64,000 bases of DNA from Pelomonas saccharophila_A (GCF_031458095.1 NZ_JAVDXU010000001.1:1860001-1924000); one strand, 5' to 3'. Positions 9,192 through 18,491 are shown, numbered from the stretch's first letter. The notes: a model not told the origin generated them from the letters alone. Numbers and translations are program-made.

Positions 9192-9206
9192 GTGTTGTTT
9201 CAACAC
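9192..9206. repeat. Short perfect inverted repeat in the tyrS / M23 divergent region
   Basis: GTGTTG-TTT-CAACAC is a 6-bp perfect inverted repeat lying between the divergent tyrS and M23 peptidase genes, about 100 bases upstream of the M23 start. It could be an operator or a hairpin in the M23 leader. The repeat itself is certain; its function is not. Confidence 0.3.
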
Positions 9207-9302
9207 AACCAATCCAGGGATTTTAAGGGCCGCCCACGAGCGGCCTGCGCGCGGAACCGGCTCGGCCGGGATTGCCCCAGCGACAACCCCGGGAAACCGA
9301 GA

Positions 9303-10688
9303 GTGACCGTTCAGAATCGTCTCCAGCAACTCCAAGCCAGCCTGCAGCGCGCCGAGGCCTTCGCCGCCAAGCACCCGCGCGCACTGACGGCGTCCGTCGT
9401 CGGCGCCCTGAGCTGTTTTGCCGTGACCGCCTTCGGCATTGCGCCGCTGGCCCCCGATGCGGCCCAGCTGCCCAAGCGCACCCTGGTCGAAGCCATCGCC
9501 ACGCCCGACATCGAGAGTCAACTCGATGAACTGGCCGCCCATGCCGTCGGCCTGACCCGCGCCGAGGCCACCCGCTCCAGCGACACCCCCGACAGCCTGC
9601 TCAAGCGTGCCGGCGCCTTCGACCCGGCCGCCGCCGCCTTCCTGCGCAACGACCCGCTGGGCCGCCGCGTGCTGCAGGGCCGCGCCGGCAAGATGGTCCA
9701 CCTGACGGCCGACGCTTCGGGCCAGGTGCAGCAGATCGTCGTGCGCTCGCCTGCCGAGAAGGTCGAGCAGCAGGGGAGTCACTTCACCCGCCTGACCATC
9801 GAGCGCGTCGGCGGCCGCTTTGTCGCCCGCACCGAAACGGCACCGCTGCAGGCGCAGGTGGCCCTGGGCAGCGGCACCATCCGCACCTCGCTGTTCGCCG
9901 CAACCGACGACGCCAACATCCCTGACGCCATCGCCTCGCAGATGGCCGACATGTTCTCGGGCGACATCGACTTCCACCGCGAGCTGCGCAAGGGCGACCG
10001 CTTCAGCATCGTCTACGAAACGCTGACGGCCGACGGCGAACCCGTTCCATGGGACGGCGGCGTGGGCCGCCTGCTGGCGGGCGAGTTCACGAACAACGGC
10101 CGCACCTATTCGGCGGTCTATTTCAAGGACGGCGTCACCGGCAAGAGCAGCTTCTTCGGCTTCGACGGCACAAGCAAGCGCCGCGCCTTCCTGGCCAGCC
10201 CGATGGAGTTCTCGCGCATCACCAGCGGCTTCGCGATGCGCCTGCACCCCATCATGAACACCTGGCGCCAGCACAACGGTGTCGACTACGGCGCGCCGAC
10301 CGGCACGGCCGTGCGCTCGGTGGGCGACGGCACGGTCGAGATGGCCGGCTGGCAGAACGGCTTCGGCAACGTCGTGCAGGTGCGCCACAGCGGCGACCGC
10401 AGCACGGTTTACGCCCACCTGAGCCGCATCGACGTCAAGAAGGGCCAGCGCATCGAGCAGGGCATGAAGCTCGGCGCCGTCGGCATGACGGGCTGGGCGA
10501 CCGGCCCGCATCTGCACTTCGAGTTCCGTGTCGGCGGCCGCCACATGGACCCGCGCACCATCGCGAAGGCTTCCGAAGCCGTCACGCTGCCGGGTTACGC
10601 CAAGTCGCAGTTCCTGCAGACCGTCGCCAGCGTCAAGACCCAGCTGGCCGTGGCCGAGACCATGGATGGCGTCTCCGCAGCGGACTGA
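9303..10688 (+). CDS. M23-family peptidoglycan endopeptidase
   Basis: The 461-residue protein has a membrane anchor near the N-terminus (about 25-48), a substrate-gating central domain, and a C-terminal LytM/M23 zinc peptidase domain. The metal and catalytic residues are all present: H324-xxx-D328 (HNGVD) and H403-L-H405 (GPHLHFEF). It should cut peptide cross-links of the cell wall, like MepM. The GTG at 9303 (VTVQNRLQQ) was chosen because the upstream in-frame extension has no membrane or family features; its ribosome site is weak. Its 3' end overlaps anmK by 23 bases, tying wall cleavage to anhydromuropeptide recycling. Confidence 0.88.
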   Translation: MTVQNRLQQLQASLQRAEAFAAKHPRALTASVVGALSCFAVTAFGIAPLAPDAAQLPKRTLVEAIATPDIESQLDELAAHAVGLTRAEATRSSDTPDSLLKRAGAFDPAAAAFLRNDPLGRRVLQGRAGKMVHLTADASGQVQQIVVRSPAEKVEQQGSHFTRLTIERVGGRFVARTETAPLQAQVALGSGTIRTSLFAATDDANIPDAIASQMADMFSGDIDFHRELRKGDRFSIVYETLTADGEPVPWDGGVGRLLAGEFTNNGRTYSAVYFKDGVTGKSSFFGFDGTSKRRAFLASPMEFSRITSGFAMRLHPIMNTWRQHNGVDYGAPTGTAVRSVGDGTVEMAGWQNGFGNVVQVRHSGDRSTVYAHLSRIDVKKGQRIEQGMKLGAVGMTGWATGPHLHFEFRVGGRHMDPRTIAKASEAVTLPGYAKSQFLQTVASVKTQLAVAETMDGVSAAD

Positions 10689-11781
10689 AGCCCCCCGGCT
10701 CTTCATCGGGCTGATGTCGGGCACCTCGCTCGACGGCGTTGATGGCGTCCTCTTCGACGCCGACGCGCTGGCCGTCACCGGCCATGTGCACGCCCCCTTC
10801 TCGCATGCGCTGCGCGACGAACTGCTGGCGCTGAACAGCCCCGGCGACAACGAGCTGCATCGCGCCGCCCTGGCCGCCAATGCGGTGGCCCGTGCCTATG
10901 CCGACGTCGTCTCGCAGCTGCTGGAAGCCACGGGCACGCCGCGCACCCAGGTTGCCGCCCTCGGCGCCCATGGGCAGACCGTGCGCCACCGCCCGGACGG
11001 CTTCGACGGCTACACCACCCAGCTGCTGAACGGCGCCCTGCTGGCCGAGCAGGCCGGCATCGACGTCATCTGCGACCTGCGCAGCCGCGATGTCGCCGCC
11101 GGCGGCCAGGGTGCGCCCCTGGTGCCGGCCTTTCATCGCGCCGTGTTTGGTGCGCAGGGCCAGGACGTCGCCGCCCTCAATCTCGGCGGCATCAGCAATC
11201 TCAGCCTGCTCTTTGCCGATGGCCGCACCGGCGGCTTCGACTGCGGACCGGCCAACTGCCTGATGGACGGCTGGATTGCCCGCCACCGCGGCCTGGCCTA
11301 CGACGCCGACGGCGCCTGGGCCGCGACGGGCCAGGTGCTGTCCGGGCTGCTGGCGGCCCTGCTGGCCGAGCCCTGGCTGGCGCTGCCACCGCCCAAGAGC
11401 ACCGGCCGCGATCTCTTCCATCTCGGCTGGCTGGAGCAGCGCCTCAGCGACGGCCAGGCGCCCCAGGATGTGCAGGCCACGCTGCTGGAACTGAGCGCCC
11501 GCTGCGTGGCCGACGCGCTGAAGGCGCAGATGCCTCAGGCCCGAACGCTGATCGCCTGCGGCGGTGGCGCGCTCAACGGCGCCCTGATGCGCCGCCTGGC
11601 CGCCCTGCTGCCCGGCGTCGCGGTGCAGAGCAGCGCCGAACGCGGCCTGCCGGTCGACCAGGTCGAGGCTGCTGCCTTTGCCTGGCTGGCGCATCGTTTT
11701 GTCGAACGCCTGCCCGGCAATCTGCCGGCTGTCACCGGCGCGGCCGGGCCACGGTCGCTCGGCGCCCTCTATCCGGCCTAG
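10666..11781 (+). CDS. anmK: Anhydro-N-acetylmuramic acid kinase
   Basis: The 371-residue protein carries the AnmK signature MSGTSLDGVD near the N-terminus and conserved blocks ALGAHGQTVRHRP, NLGGISNLS and CGGGALN. AnmK hydrolyses and phosphorylates 1,6-anhydro-MurNAc to MurNAc-6-phosphate during cell-wall recycling in the cytoplasm. The ATG at 10666 lies inside the end of the M23 gene (23-base overlap), so the two are probably coupled. Its stop shares a CTAG palindrome with the converging mdtD-like gene. Confidence 0.95.
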   Translation: MASPQRTEAPRLFIGLMSGTSLDGVDGVLFDADALAVTGHVHAPFSHALRDELLALNSPGDNELHRAALAANAVARAYADVVSQLLEATGTPRTQVAALGAHGQTVRHRPDGFDGYTTQLLNGALLAEQAGIDVICDLRSRDVAAGGQGAPLVPAFHRAVFGAQGQDVAALNLGGISNLSLLFADGRTGGFDCGPANCLMDGWIARHRGLAYDADGAWAATGQVLSGLLAALLAEPWLALPPPKSTGRDLFHLGWLEQRLSDGQAPQDVQATLLELSARCVADALKAQMPQARTLIACGGGALNGALMRRLAALLPGVAVQSSAERGLPVDQVEAAAFAWLAHRFVERLPGNLPAVTGAAGPRSLGALYPA

Positions 11782-13220
11782 CCGGCTTCCACGTCCTGTT
11801 CACGGTTCGCCGCCGTCGCGGCGCTGTCGCGTTCGTCGAGCTGCCAGAAGATGGCGGCCGAAGCCATGGTGATCAAGGCCATGCAGACAAAGGTGGCGCG
11901 GAAGGTCTGCAGGGTCTGCACGCCGTCCATGCCGAAGTGGGCCGTGAAGGCCGCCAGCACCGCGCCCGCCGCCGCCACACCCATGCCCATGGCCAGCATC
12001 TGCACCATGGACAGCAGGCTGTTGCCGCTGCTGGCCGTGTCGGGCCCCAGGTCCTTCAGCGTCAGCGTGTTCATGGCCGTGAACTGCATGGAATTGACGG
12101 CGCCGAAGACGGCGAGCTGCAGGATGTTCAGCACCAGCGGCTGGCCCGGCGAGACGAGGGCAAAGCTCGCCATCGCGAGCCCGACCAGCAGGGTGTTGAC
12201 GGTCAGCACGCGGCGGTAGCCGTGGCGGATGATCAGCGGCGTCGTGATGCGCTTCACCGACATGCTGGCCAGCACCACGGGCAGCATCATCATGCCGGCC
12301 TGGGCGGGCGAGTAGCCCAGGCTCACCTGCAGCAGCAGCGGGATCAGGAAGGGCATGCAGGAACTGCCCAGGCGCGAGAACAGATTGCCCAGCAGACCGA
12401 TGCGCAGCGAGCCGACGCGAAACAGCCGGGGCGAGAACAGCGGGTCGGGCCGGCGCAGTGCATGCAGCCAATAGGCCGTCAGGCTGGCCAGGCCGAAGAT
12501 CATCAACAGCAGCACCGAAGCCTGGCGCAGGCCCAGGCCGGACAGGCCGTCCAGGGCCAGCGAGATCGCCACCATGCCGAAGGCCAGCAGCAGATAGCCG
12601 GCCAGGTCAAAGCGCCCGGTGGAGACGGGTGCCGGTGCCGGCATATAGCGCAGCGTGGCCAGCGCGCCGATGACGCCAACCGGCACGTTGATGAGGAAGA
12701 TCCAATGCCACGACGCCACCTCAACGAGCCAGCCGCCCAGCGTCGGGCCGATCAGCGGGCCGACCAGGCCGGGGATAGCGACAAAGCTCATCGCCTGCAG
12801 GAAGCGCTCGCGCGGGAAGGTCCTCAGCACGACGAGGCGCCCCACCGGCAGCAGCATGGCGCCGCCCGCGCCCTGCACGACACGCGCGGCGACGAGCATC
12901 GTCAGGCTGGGCGCCAATGCGCAGAGCACGGAGCCGATCACGAACAGCACGATGGCGCCGATATAGACGCGCCGTGTGCCGAAGCGGTCGGCCACCCAGC
13001 CCGTGGCCGGGATCAGCATGGCCATGGTCAGCGAGTAGGCGACGACGACGGACTGCATGCGCAGCGGGCTCTCGCCCAGGCTGCGCGCCATCGCCGGCAG
13101 GGCCGTGTTGACGATGGTGGCGTCCAGCGTCTGCATGAAGAAGCCGAGGGCCACCAGCCACAGCAGCATGCGCTGGTCGCGCTCGTGCTGGAGGTCCGGC
13201 GTGGGCAAGGGAGATGCCAT
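11778..13220 (-). CDS. mdtD: MdtD-like MFS (DHA2) efflux transporter
   Basis: The 480-residue protein has many membrane segments and DHA2-type drug:H+ antiporter motifs. It aligns along much of its length with what I remember of E. coli MdtD: FMQTLDATIVNTALP near the N-terminus, GGAMLLPVGRL, SWHWIFLINVPVG, and NTLTLKDL...ASSGNSLLSM near the end. Substrate specificity cannot be read from sequence. It stands alone here, not with mdtABC. It follows erpA on the same strand but is separated by a strong terminator, so it should have its own promoter close to that hairpin. Confidence 0.87.
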   Translation of the reverse strand: MASPLPTPDLQHERDQRMLLWLVALGFFMQTLDATIVNTALPAMARSLGESPLRMQSVVVAYSLTMAMLIPATGWVADRFGTRRVYIGAIVLFVIGSVLCALAPSLTMLVAARVVQGAGGAMLLPVGRLVVLRTFPRERFLQAMSFVAIPGLVGPLIGPTLGGWLVEVASWHWIFLINVPVGVIGALATLRYMPAPAPVSTGRFDLAGYLLLAFGMVAISLALDGLSGLGLRQASVLLLMIFGLASLTAYWLHALRRPDPLFSPRLFRVGSLRIGLLGNLFSRLGSSCMPFLIPLLLQVSLGYSPAQAGMMMLPVVLASMSVKRITTPLIIRHGYRRVLTVNTLLVGLAMASFALVSPGQPLVLNILQLAVFGAVNSMQFTAMNTLTLKDLGPDTASSGNSLLSMVQMLAMGMGVAAAGAVLAAFTAHFGMDGVQTLQTFRATFVCMALITMASAAIFWQLDERDSAATAANREQDVEAG

Positions 13221-13233
13221 GGCTCAGAAAGCG

Positions 13234-13257
13234 AAAAACCGCCCGAAGGCGGTTTTT
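13234..13257. terminator. Terminator downstream of erpA
   Basis: AAAAACCGCC-CGAA-GGCGGTTTTT is a perfect 10-bp stem. On the minus strand the loop is TTCG, a stable tetraloop, and the T run follows. It lies between erpA and the mdtD-like gene. Confidence 0.9.
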
Positions 13258-13279
13258 TGGAGGGGTGGTCAGCGCACGC

Positions 13280-13645
13280 TCAGACCGAGAAGCTGGAACC
13301 GCAGCCGCAAGTGGTCGTGGCGTTGGGGTTCTTGATGACGAACTGGGCACCCTGCAGGTCTTCCTTGTAGTCGATCTCGGCGCCCATCAGGTATTGCAGG
13401 CTCATCGAGTCGATCAGCAGCGTCACGCCGTTCTTCTGCATCTGCGTGTCGTCTTCGTTGACGGCCTCGTCGAAGGTGAAGCCGTACTGGAAGCCGGAGC
13501 AGCCACCGCCCTGCACGAAGACGCGCAGCTTCAGGTCCGGGTTGCCCTCCTCGGCCACCAGGTCGCGCACCTTGTCGGCGGCGCTGTCGGTGAAGACCAG
13601 GGGCACGGGAATGTCGGTGACGGGGGTATCAAGCACGGCGCTCAT
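13280..13645 (-). CDS. erpA: Iron-sulfur cluster insertion protein ErpA
   Basis: The 121-residue A-type Fe-S carrier delivers clusters to apoproteins. The three cluster ligands are all present: C49 in GGGCSGFQYGF, and C113/C115 in CGCGSSF at the C-terminus. The start at ATG 13645 (MSAVLDTPV) has AGGAG nine bases upstream; the longer in-frame extension lacks such a site. Its position downstream of rplM-rpsI is conserved in betaproteobacteria, but a terminator separates it from rpsI. Confidence 0.95.
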   Translation of the reverse strand: MSAVLDTPVTDIPVPLVFTDSAADKVRDLVAEEGNPDLKLRVFVQGGGCSGFQYGFTFDEAVNEDDTQMQKNGVTLLIDSMSLQYLMGAEIDYKEDLQGAQFVIKNPNATTTCGCGSSFSV

Positions 13646-13703
13646 GGCGTGGGCTCCTGTGAATCTGTCCAGAGACGAATATGGGGATTGTCGGCGCAAA
13701 AAC

Positions 13704-13729
13704 AAAAGGCCGCTTGGGAGCGGCCTTTT
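13704..13729. terminator. Terminator after rpsI
   Basis: The 11-bp perfect stem AAAAGGCCGCT-TGGG-AGCGGCCTTTT lies just downstream of rpsI on the minus strand. With A- and T-rich ends it can work in both directions. Confidence 0.9.
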
Positions 13730-13747
13730 GTGTCCAAAGCGTATGAA

Positions 13748-14140
13748 TTAACGCTTGGAGAACTGCTTGCGGCGACGGGCACCGTGCAGACCGACCTTCT
13801 TACGCTCGACTTCACGCGCGTCACGCGTGACGAAGCCGGCGCGGCTCAGTTCGGGCTTCAGGGCTGCGTCGTAGTCGATCAGCGCGCGGGTGATGCCCAG
13901 GCGCAGGGCGCCGGCTTGACCCGATTCGCCACCACCGTGCACGTTCACCTTGATGTCGAAGGCCTCGCCATTGTTCGTCAGCAGCAGGGGCTGCTTGGCG
14001 ATCATGATGGAGGTCTGACGACCGAAGTAGGTGTCGATGGACTTGCCGTTGACGATGATCTGGCCCGTGCCCTTCTTGATGAAGACGCGAGCAACCGACG
14101 ACTTGCGGCGACCAGTACCGTAATTCCAATTTCCGATCAT
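13748..14140 (-). CDS. rpsI: 30S ribosomal protein S9
   Basis: The 130-residue protein shows the S9 features GTGRRKSSVARVF near the N-terminus, VHGGGESGQAGA in the middle, and the basic tail ending RRRKQFSKR, which reaches the P-site tRNA. It follows rplM by 9 bases on the same strand, the usual rplM-rpsI operon. Confidence 0.98.
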   Translation of the reverse strand: MIGNWNYGTGRRKSSVARVFIKKGTGQIIVNGKSIDTYFGRQTSIMIAKQPLLLTNNGEAFDIKVNVHGGGESGQAGALRLGITRALIDYDAALKPELSRAGFVTRDAREVERKKVGLHGARRRKQFSKR

Positions 14141-14149
14141 GGCCGTTCC

Positions 14150-14578
14150 TTAGATCTCGAGAGCCTTGGGCTGCTGGGCGGTGTGCGGGTGCGAGGGACC
14201 TGCATAGACCTTCAGCTTCTTGACCATGGCGTAACCCAGCGGGCCCTTGGGCAGCATGCCCTTGACGGCCTTCTCCAGCGCGCGGCCGGGGTGCTTGGCT
14301 TGCATGTCCTTGAACTTCGTGGCGTAGATGCCGCCGGGGAAGCCGCTGTGACGGTAGTACACCTTGTCGGTGGCCTTGTTGCCGGTCACACGGAGCTTGT
14401 CGGCATTGACGATGACGATGAAATCACCGGTGTCGACGTGAGGCGTGTAGATGGCCTTGTGCTTGCCGCGCAAACGGAGTGCCACTTCGCTGGCAACACG
14501 TCCGAGCACCTTGTCGGTGGCGTCAATCACAAACCACTCGTGCGTCACTTCGGCCGGCTTGGCGCTGAAGGTCTTCAT
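14150..14578 (-). CDS. rplM: 50S ribosomal protein L13
   Basis: The 142-residue protein matches L13 across its length: MKTFSAKP, WFVIDATDKVLGRVASEVA, GKHKAIYTPHVDTGD, VYYRHSGFPGG and KLKVYAGPSHPH. It is first gene of the rplM-rpsI operon. The 210-base region upstream (14579-14788) should hold its promoter; I saw no convincing -35/-10 pair or leader structure. Confidence 0.98.
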   Translation of the reverse strand: MKTFSAKPAEVTHEWFVIDATDKVLGRVASEVALRLRGKHKAIYTPHVDTGDFIVIVNADKLRVTGNKATDKVYYRHSGFPGGIYATKFKDMQAKHPGRALEKAVKGMLPKGPLGYAMVKKLKVYAGPSHPHTAQQPKALEI

Positions 14579-14788
14579 GAGAGTAGCTTTCGCTGTGCCG
14601 GCCCCTCAAATCAAGAAGCCGGCGATGGATGGCTGAATACTGCCGGCCTCGGTGCTGCGTCTGTTGCACAGCCTCTCGACACGGATCTTTCCCGCAGCCT
14701 TTTGACGGAAAAGCCCACGAGTGTACCAGCGCCGCCGGTGGTTTGGAAAGGCTCGACGCGTTAACCTTGTCATACCCGCAGGCCCACC

Positions 14789-15592
14789 ATGCCCAAGCCC
14801 CCGCCCGCCATCCCTGATGCGCCCGCCGAACTCACGGCGGACTGGGATCACGAGCTGGCGGCATTCGGCCCTGACCCGAATGCGCCGGCCGCTGCGCCAC
14901 CCACGGAGGCCCCGGGCCCGCTGGCCAGCGCCCGCGCCGCGCTGGAGAGGCTGTCGACCTGGGTGCCCATCCGTTCCCTGGCCCGGCGCCACCGGCGCCG
15001 CATCATCGACCACCTGCTGGCCCTCGACCCCCAGGACCGCTATCTGCGCTTCGGCTATCCGGCGTCCGACGAGCAGATCCGCAAATATGCGCTGAGCATC
15101 GATTTCGCCCGGGACGAGGTGCTGGGCATCTTCAACCGCCGCTTGCAATTGATCGCCCTGGCCCATCTGGCCTACGCCCAGCCGCTGCTCGGCGGCGAGC
15201 CCGAGCGGGCGATGGCCGAGTTTGGCGTCTCCGTGCTGCCGCAGTCGCGCAGCCGCGGCCTGGGCAGGCGGCTTTTCGACGCCGCCGGTCTGCACGCCCG
15301 CAACCGCGGCGTCGACACCCTCTTCATCCACGCCTTGAGCGAAAACCGCCCCATGCTGCGCATCGCGGCGGCCGCCGGCGCTCTGGTCGAGCGCGACGGC
15401 GGCGAATCGGCGGCCTATCTGCGCCTGCCGCCGGAATCGTTTGGTTCGCAGGTCGAACAGGCACTGGAGCGTCATCTGGGCGAGCTGGACTTCCAATTCA
15501 AGCGCCAGGCCCAGGTGCTCAGCGAGTTCGTCGACAGCGTGGCCGAGGTCAAAGCCCATTTCGAATCCTCGGGCCGCGCCGCCAAGGAATAA
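14789..15592 (+). CDS. GNAT-family N-acetyltransferase
   Basis: In this 267-residue protein, the first 55 residues are Pro/Ala-rich and probably unstructured. A GNAT fold follows, with the acetyl-CoA loop seen as SVLPQSRSRGLGRRLFD (about 146-162) and the later motif ALSENRPMLRIAAAAG. A C-terminal helical tail of about 50 residues follows. The substrate is not predictable. The product resembles GNAT proteins often annotated only generally in Burkholderiales. Confidence 0.8.
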   Translation: MPKPPPAIPDAPAELTADWDHELAAFGPDPNAPAAAPPTEAPGPLASARAALERLSTWVPIRSLARRHRRRIIDHLLALDPQDRYLRFGYPASDEQIRKYALSIDFARDEVLGIFNRRLQLIALAHLAYAQPLLGGEPERAMAEFGVSVLPQSRSRGLGRRLFDAAGLHARNRGVDTLFIHALSENRPMLRIAAAAGALVERDGGESAAYLRLPPESFGSQVEQALERHLGELDFQFKRQAQVLSEFVDSVAEVKAHFESSGRAAKE

Positions 15593-15750
15593 ATGACGGC
15601 CTGACGGTCGTTTGCGAGCGCCTTCAACCCCTTAGCCCGGGGGCATCGGGGCTAGCGAGTAATGTCTTTTGGGGACGTTGCGCTTACATTGACCGTCCAT
15701 TGCGCCGCGAAACAACAGGTCGGCGTCATCCGCCGTCCTCCCTGAGGGAT

Positions 15751-16629
15751 ATGCCGTACGCCATCTACTGGATCGCCGCGCTGGCTGTTTGCGTCCTGGG
15801 TCTGGCCATCAGCCTGATCTGGGCGCTGCGCCGACCTGCGTACGCCAATAAAGGCTTGCCGGCGGAGTGGTCACTCACAGCACGACCGGTGTTCACGACC
15901 GACGAGCGGCGCGTCTTCCGCCTGCTGCGCGAAGCCCTGCCCCATCACGTCGTGCTGTCCAAGCTGCCGCTGGTGCGCTTTTGCCAGCCGACCGAGGCCA
16001 AGGAGGTCCGTTACTGGTTCGACCTGCTGGGCGCCTCCCATGTCACCTTCGCCGTCTGCAGCCCCAACGGCCGCGTGCTGGCCGCCATCGACCTGGAAGG
16101 CGAACGCGGCGTGACGCCGCGCAGCCTGCAGATCAAGCATGCCGTGTTGTCGGCCTGCCGCGTGCGCTATCTGCGCTGCGCCATGGATCAGCTGCCCAGC
16201 GTCGCCGAACTGCAGCTCCTCGTGCCGCAGAGCAGCAATTCGCGCGGCCCGCTGCCGGCGCCGGCCAGCACGGCGCCTCCGTCGCGACGCCGCATGGGCG
16301 GCAGCGAGGACGAATTCGGCAGCGACTGGGGCCAGTTCTCCCAACCCCTGCCGCTGTGGCAGGACGCCGGCGTCTTTGGCGGCAGCAACGACGGCTATGG
16401 GGATCGGGAGCGGGAGCGCGACCGCCATTACCCGCGCGCGCAGCCGCATCAACCGGCTCCGCCGCAGCCGCAACGCCGCCTGCCCCAGCGCAACCTCGAC
16501 ACCGCACGCTACAACCCGCGCAGCCTGCCGGTGCTGGATGACGCCGACGAGGAGGCCATGATGGACGACATCGTCGGTGTCGTCGTCGATGCGCCGCGTT
16601 ACGCAACTCAGCGCCCACGCAGGGGCTGA
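15751..16629 (+). CDS. DUF2726-like membrane-anchored protein
   Basis: The 292-residue product has an N-terminal transmembrane helix (about 4-25) followed by a domain resembling DUF2726 (about 45-165): LTARPVFTTDERRVFRLLREALP, shown here in pieces TTDERRVFRLL and LPHHVVLSKLPLVRF, then VLAAIDLEG. DUF2726 is related to restriction-like nuclease folds, but no catalytic set is verifiable here. The C-terminal third is low-complexity, rich in Pro, Gln and Arg. The ATG at 15751 is preferred to an upstream in-frame TTG (15700). srkA follows 23 bases downstream. Confidence 0.65.
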   Translation: MPYAIYWIAALAVCVLGLAISLIWALRRPAYANKGLPAEWSLTARPVFTTDERRVFRLLREALPHHVVLSKLPLVRFCQPTEAKEVRYWFDLLGASHVTFAVCSPNGRVLAAIDLEGERGVTPRSLQIKHAVLSACRVRYLRCAMDQLPSVAELQLLVPQSSNSRGPLPAPASTAPPSRRRMGGSEDEFGSDWGQFSQPLPLWQDAGVFGGSNDGYGDRERERDRHYPRAQPHQPAPPQPQRRLPQRNLDTARYNPRSLPVLDDADEEAMMDDIVGVVVDAPRYATQRPRRG

Positions 16630-16652
16630 TCGCAACCGGCGACACTCGCCGG

Positions 16653-17699
16653 ATGCCCCACGCGATTCCTGACCTCAGCTTCGGCGACCTGACGCCGGAG
16701 TTCATGCTCGACGCCCTCGAGGCCGCCGGCCTGCGCGCCGATGGCCGGCTGCTGCAGCTCAACTCCTTCGAGAACCGCGTGCTGATGCTGCATCTGGAGG
16801 ACGGCGGTGCGGCCGTGGCCAAGTTCTACCGGCCGGCGCGCTGGAGCGATGCGCAGATCCTGGAGGAGCATGCCTTCGCCGCCGAGCTGGCTGCGGCCGA
16901 GGTGCCGGTGGCCGCGCCTTGGCCGCTGGAAGGCGGCTCCACTCTTTTTCACTACCAGGGCCAGCGCCTGGCCGTCACGCCGCGCCAGGGCGGCCGCGGG
17001 CCGGAGCTGGAAGACCCCGAGGTACTGCGCTGGATCGGCCGCCTGCTGGCCCGCCTGCACGGTGTGGGCCGCCAGAAACCTTTCGCCGAGCGTCTGGCCT
17101 GGGCGAGCGCCGAGCCGGCGCAGACGGCCCGGGACTGGCTGATGGCCAACGACGCCATCCCGCCCGAGATCGCGGCCAACTGGGATGACGCGGCCCAGCG
17201 CTGCATCGCCGCCATCCAGGCCGCCTTCGACAGCCTGCCCGACCTGCAGCTGACCCGCCTGCATGGCGACTGCCATCCCGGCAATATCCTGTGGACGCCC
17301 GACCGCGGCCCGCATTTCGTCGACCTCGACGATGCCGTGACCGGTCCCGTGGTGCAGGACCTATGGATGCTGTTGCCCGGCGAGCCCGACGCCGCTCGCC
17401 AGTTGCTGAACGCCGTGCTGGACGGCTACGAGCAGATCGCCGAGTTCGACGACCGCGAGCTGCGCCTTATCGAACCGCTGCGCACCATGCGCATGATCCA
17501 CCACAGCGCCTGGCTGGCCCGGCGCTGGGGCGACCCGGCTTTCCCGCTGGCCTTCCCCTGGTTCGGCACGCCCAACTACTGGCTGGACCAGGTCGCCAAG
17601 CTGCGCGAGCAGTTGGAGGCCATGAAGCCCAAGGACGCGCCGCCGACGCTGGCGCGGGACGAGGACGTGGTGGACTTCGACGGCGACGGCTTCTCTTAA
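16653..17699 (+). CDS. srkA: Stress response kinase A (SrkA/YihE-like)
   Basis: The 348-residue protein belongs to the APH/choline-kinase fold. Catalytic motif HGDCHPGN holds H204, D206 and N211, and the metal-binding VDLDD holds D224. The N-terminus (FGDLTPEFMLDALEAAG, NSFENRVL) matches the SrkA family. The E. coli homologue is a Ser/Thr kinase that counters stress-linked cell death. Its stop overlaps the end of the converging YCII gene by 4 bases. Confidence 0.9.
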   Translation: MPHAIPDLSFGDLTPEFMLDALEAAGLRADGRLLQLNSFENRVLMLHLEDGGAAVAKFYRPARWSDAQILEEHAFAAELAAAEVPVAAPWPLEGGSTLFHYQGQRLAVTPRQGGRGPELEDPEVLRWIGRLLARLHGVGRQKPFAERLAWASAEPAQTARDWLMANDAIPPEIAANWDDAAQRCIAAIQAAFDSLPDLQLTRLHGDCHPGNILWTPDRGPHFVDLDDAVTGPVVQDLWMLLPGEPDAARQLLNAVLDGYEQIAEFDDRELRLIEPLRTMRMIHHSAWLARRWGDPAFPLAFPWFGTPNYWLDQVAKLREQLEAMKPKDAPPTLARDEDVVDFDGDGFS

Positions 17700-18082
17700 C
17701 GCCAGCTCGTAGGCGTCTCGTTGGTCGCCACCCTCACGTCGGCGAGGGTGGGATCCAGCGGGCGGATTTCCATGGTCAGGCCGAACTGCAGGCAGGGGTT
17801 CCCGGCCGCGATGGCCGCGGCCTGCTCCAGCGTCTCGGCGACGATGAACCAGTAGCCGCCGACCCATTCCTTGGTCTCGGCAAACGGGCCATCGGTGATG
17901 AGTCCGCCCTTGGCGACGACGCGGCAAGCCGGCTCCAGGCGGCTGCCGGGCTTGAGCCGGCCCTGGGCCAGGCCCTGCTCGTACCAGACATAGAAGGCAT
18001 CGATGGCGGCCTGCACAGCCTGCGGGCTGGCGTCGGCATCCCATTGACCGCGGGACAGCACCAGATAGTCGTTCATCGGCAT
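17696..18082 (-). CDS. YCII-related (DGPF-type) protein
   Basis: The 128-residue protein carries the DGPF signature (TDGPFAETKEWVGGYWFI) of YCII-related proteins, small ferredoxin-like folds often found near ECF sigma factors. The biochemical role is unknown. The ATG at 18082 has AGGAG eight bases upstream. It lies 31 bases downstream of a VOC-family gene on the same strand, and the two probably form an operon. Confidence 0.8.
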   Translation of the reverse strand: MPMNDYLVLSRGQWDADASPQAVQAAIDAFYVWYEQGLAQGRLKPGSRLEPACRVVAKGGLITDGPFAETKEWVGGYWFIVAETLEQAAAIAAGNPCLQFGLTMEIRPLDPTLADVRVATNETPTSWR

Positions 18083-18113
18083 CGAGGCATCTCCTGGAAG
18101 GTGGGGCGCATCA

Positions 18114-18491
18114 TCAGGGCAAGGGGCTGGTCAGCACCACCGAATAACCGTCGGGGTCGCGCAGCCAGAACTCCCAGTTGCCGTTCTCGCTCCAGCGCCG
18201 CGGCCTGACAACCTCGACGCCCAGGCCCTCGGCCCGCGCGACCGCGGCGTCGAAGTCCGGCAGCTCGAACCACAGCAGCACGCCGTTGCCGTGCGGCAGG
18301 GCCGGGTCGCCCAGCGGCCCATGGTCGTGGCCGACATCCCAGCGATGCAGTTGCAGCACCAGGCGCCCCTGGGCGTCGTTGACGCGCTCGTACTCGTCGC
18401 CGCCATGGCCGCTGTGGGCACCCAGCAGGCGTTGATACCAGCGGCTGCTGGCGGGCACGTCGCGAACGCAGATCAACGGGGCAAGTTGCAT
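18114..18491 (-). CDS. VOC-superfamily (glyoxalase/bleomycin-resistance-like) protein
   Basis: The 125-residue protein has a single VOC module: VRDVPASSRWYQRLLGA at the start and WEFWLRDPDGYSVVLTS at the end, with candidate metal ligands in HRWD and in the WEFW strand. The substrate is unknown. The ATG at 18491 has GGAG upstream. A much longer in-frame ORF continues upstream, but it is the antisense shadow of imuA/imuB. The gene is divergent from imuA, and the LexA box lies between them. Confidence 0.82.
   Translation of the reverse strand: MQLAPLICVRDVPASSRWYQRLLGAHSGHGGDEYERVNDAQGRLVLQLHRWDVGHDHGPLGDPALPHGNGVLLWFELPDFDAAVARAEGLGVEVVRPRRWSENGNWEFWLRDPDGYSVVLTSPLP

Noticed and set aside
15633..15654. 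TAGCCC / GGGCTA hairpin after the GNAT gene
   Set aside because: Only 6 bp with a long loop and no T tract; too weak to call.
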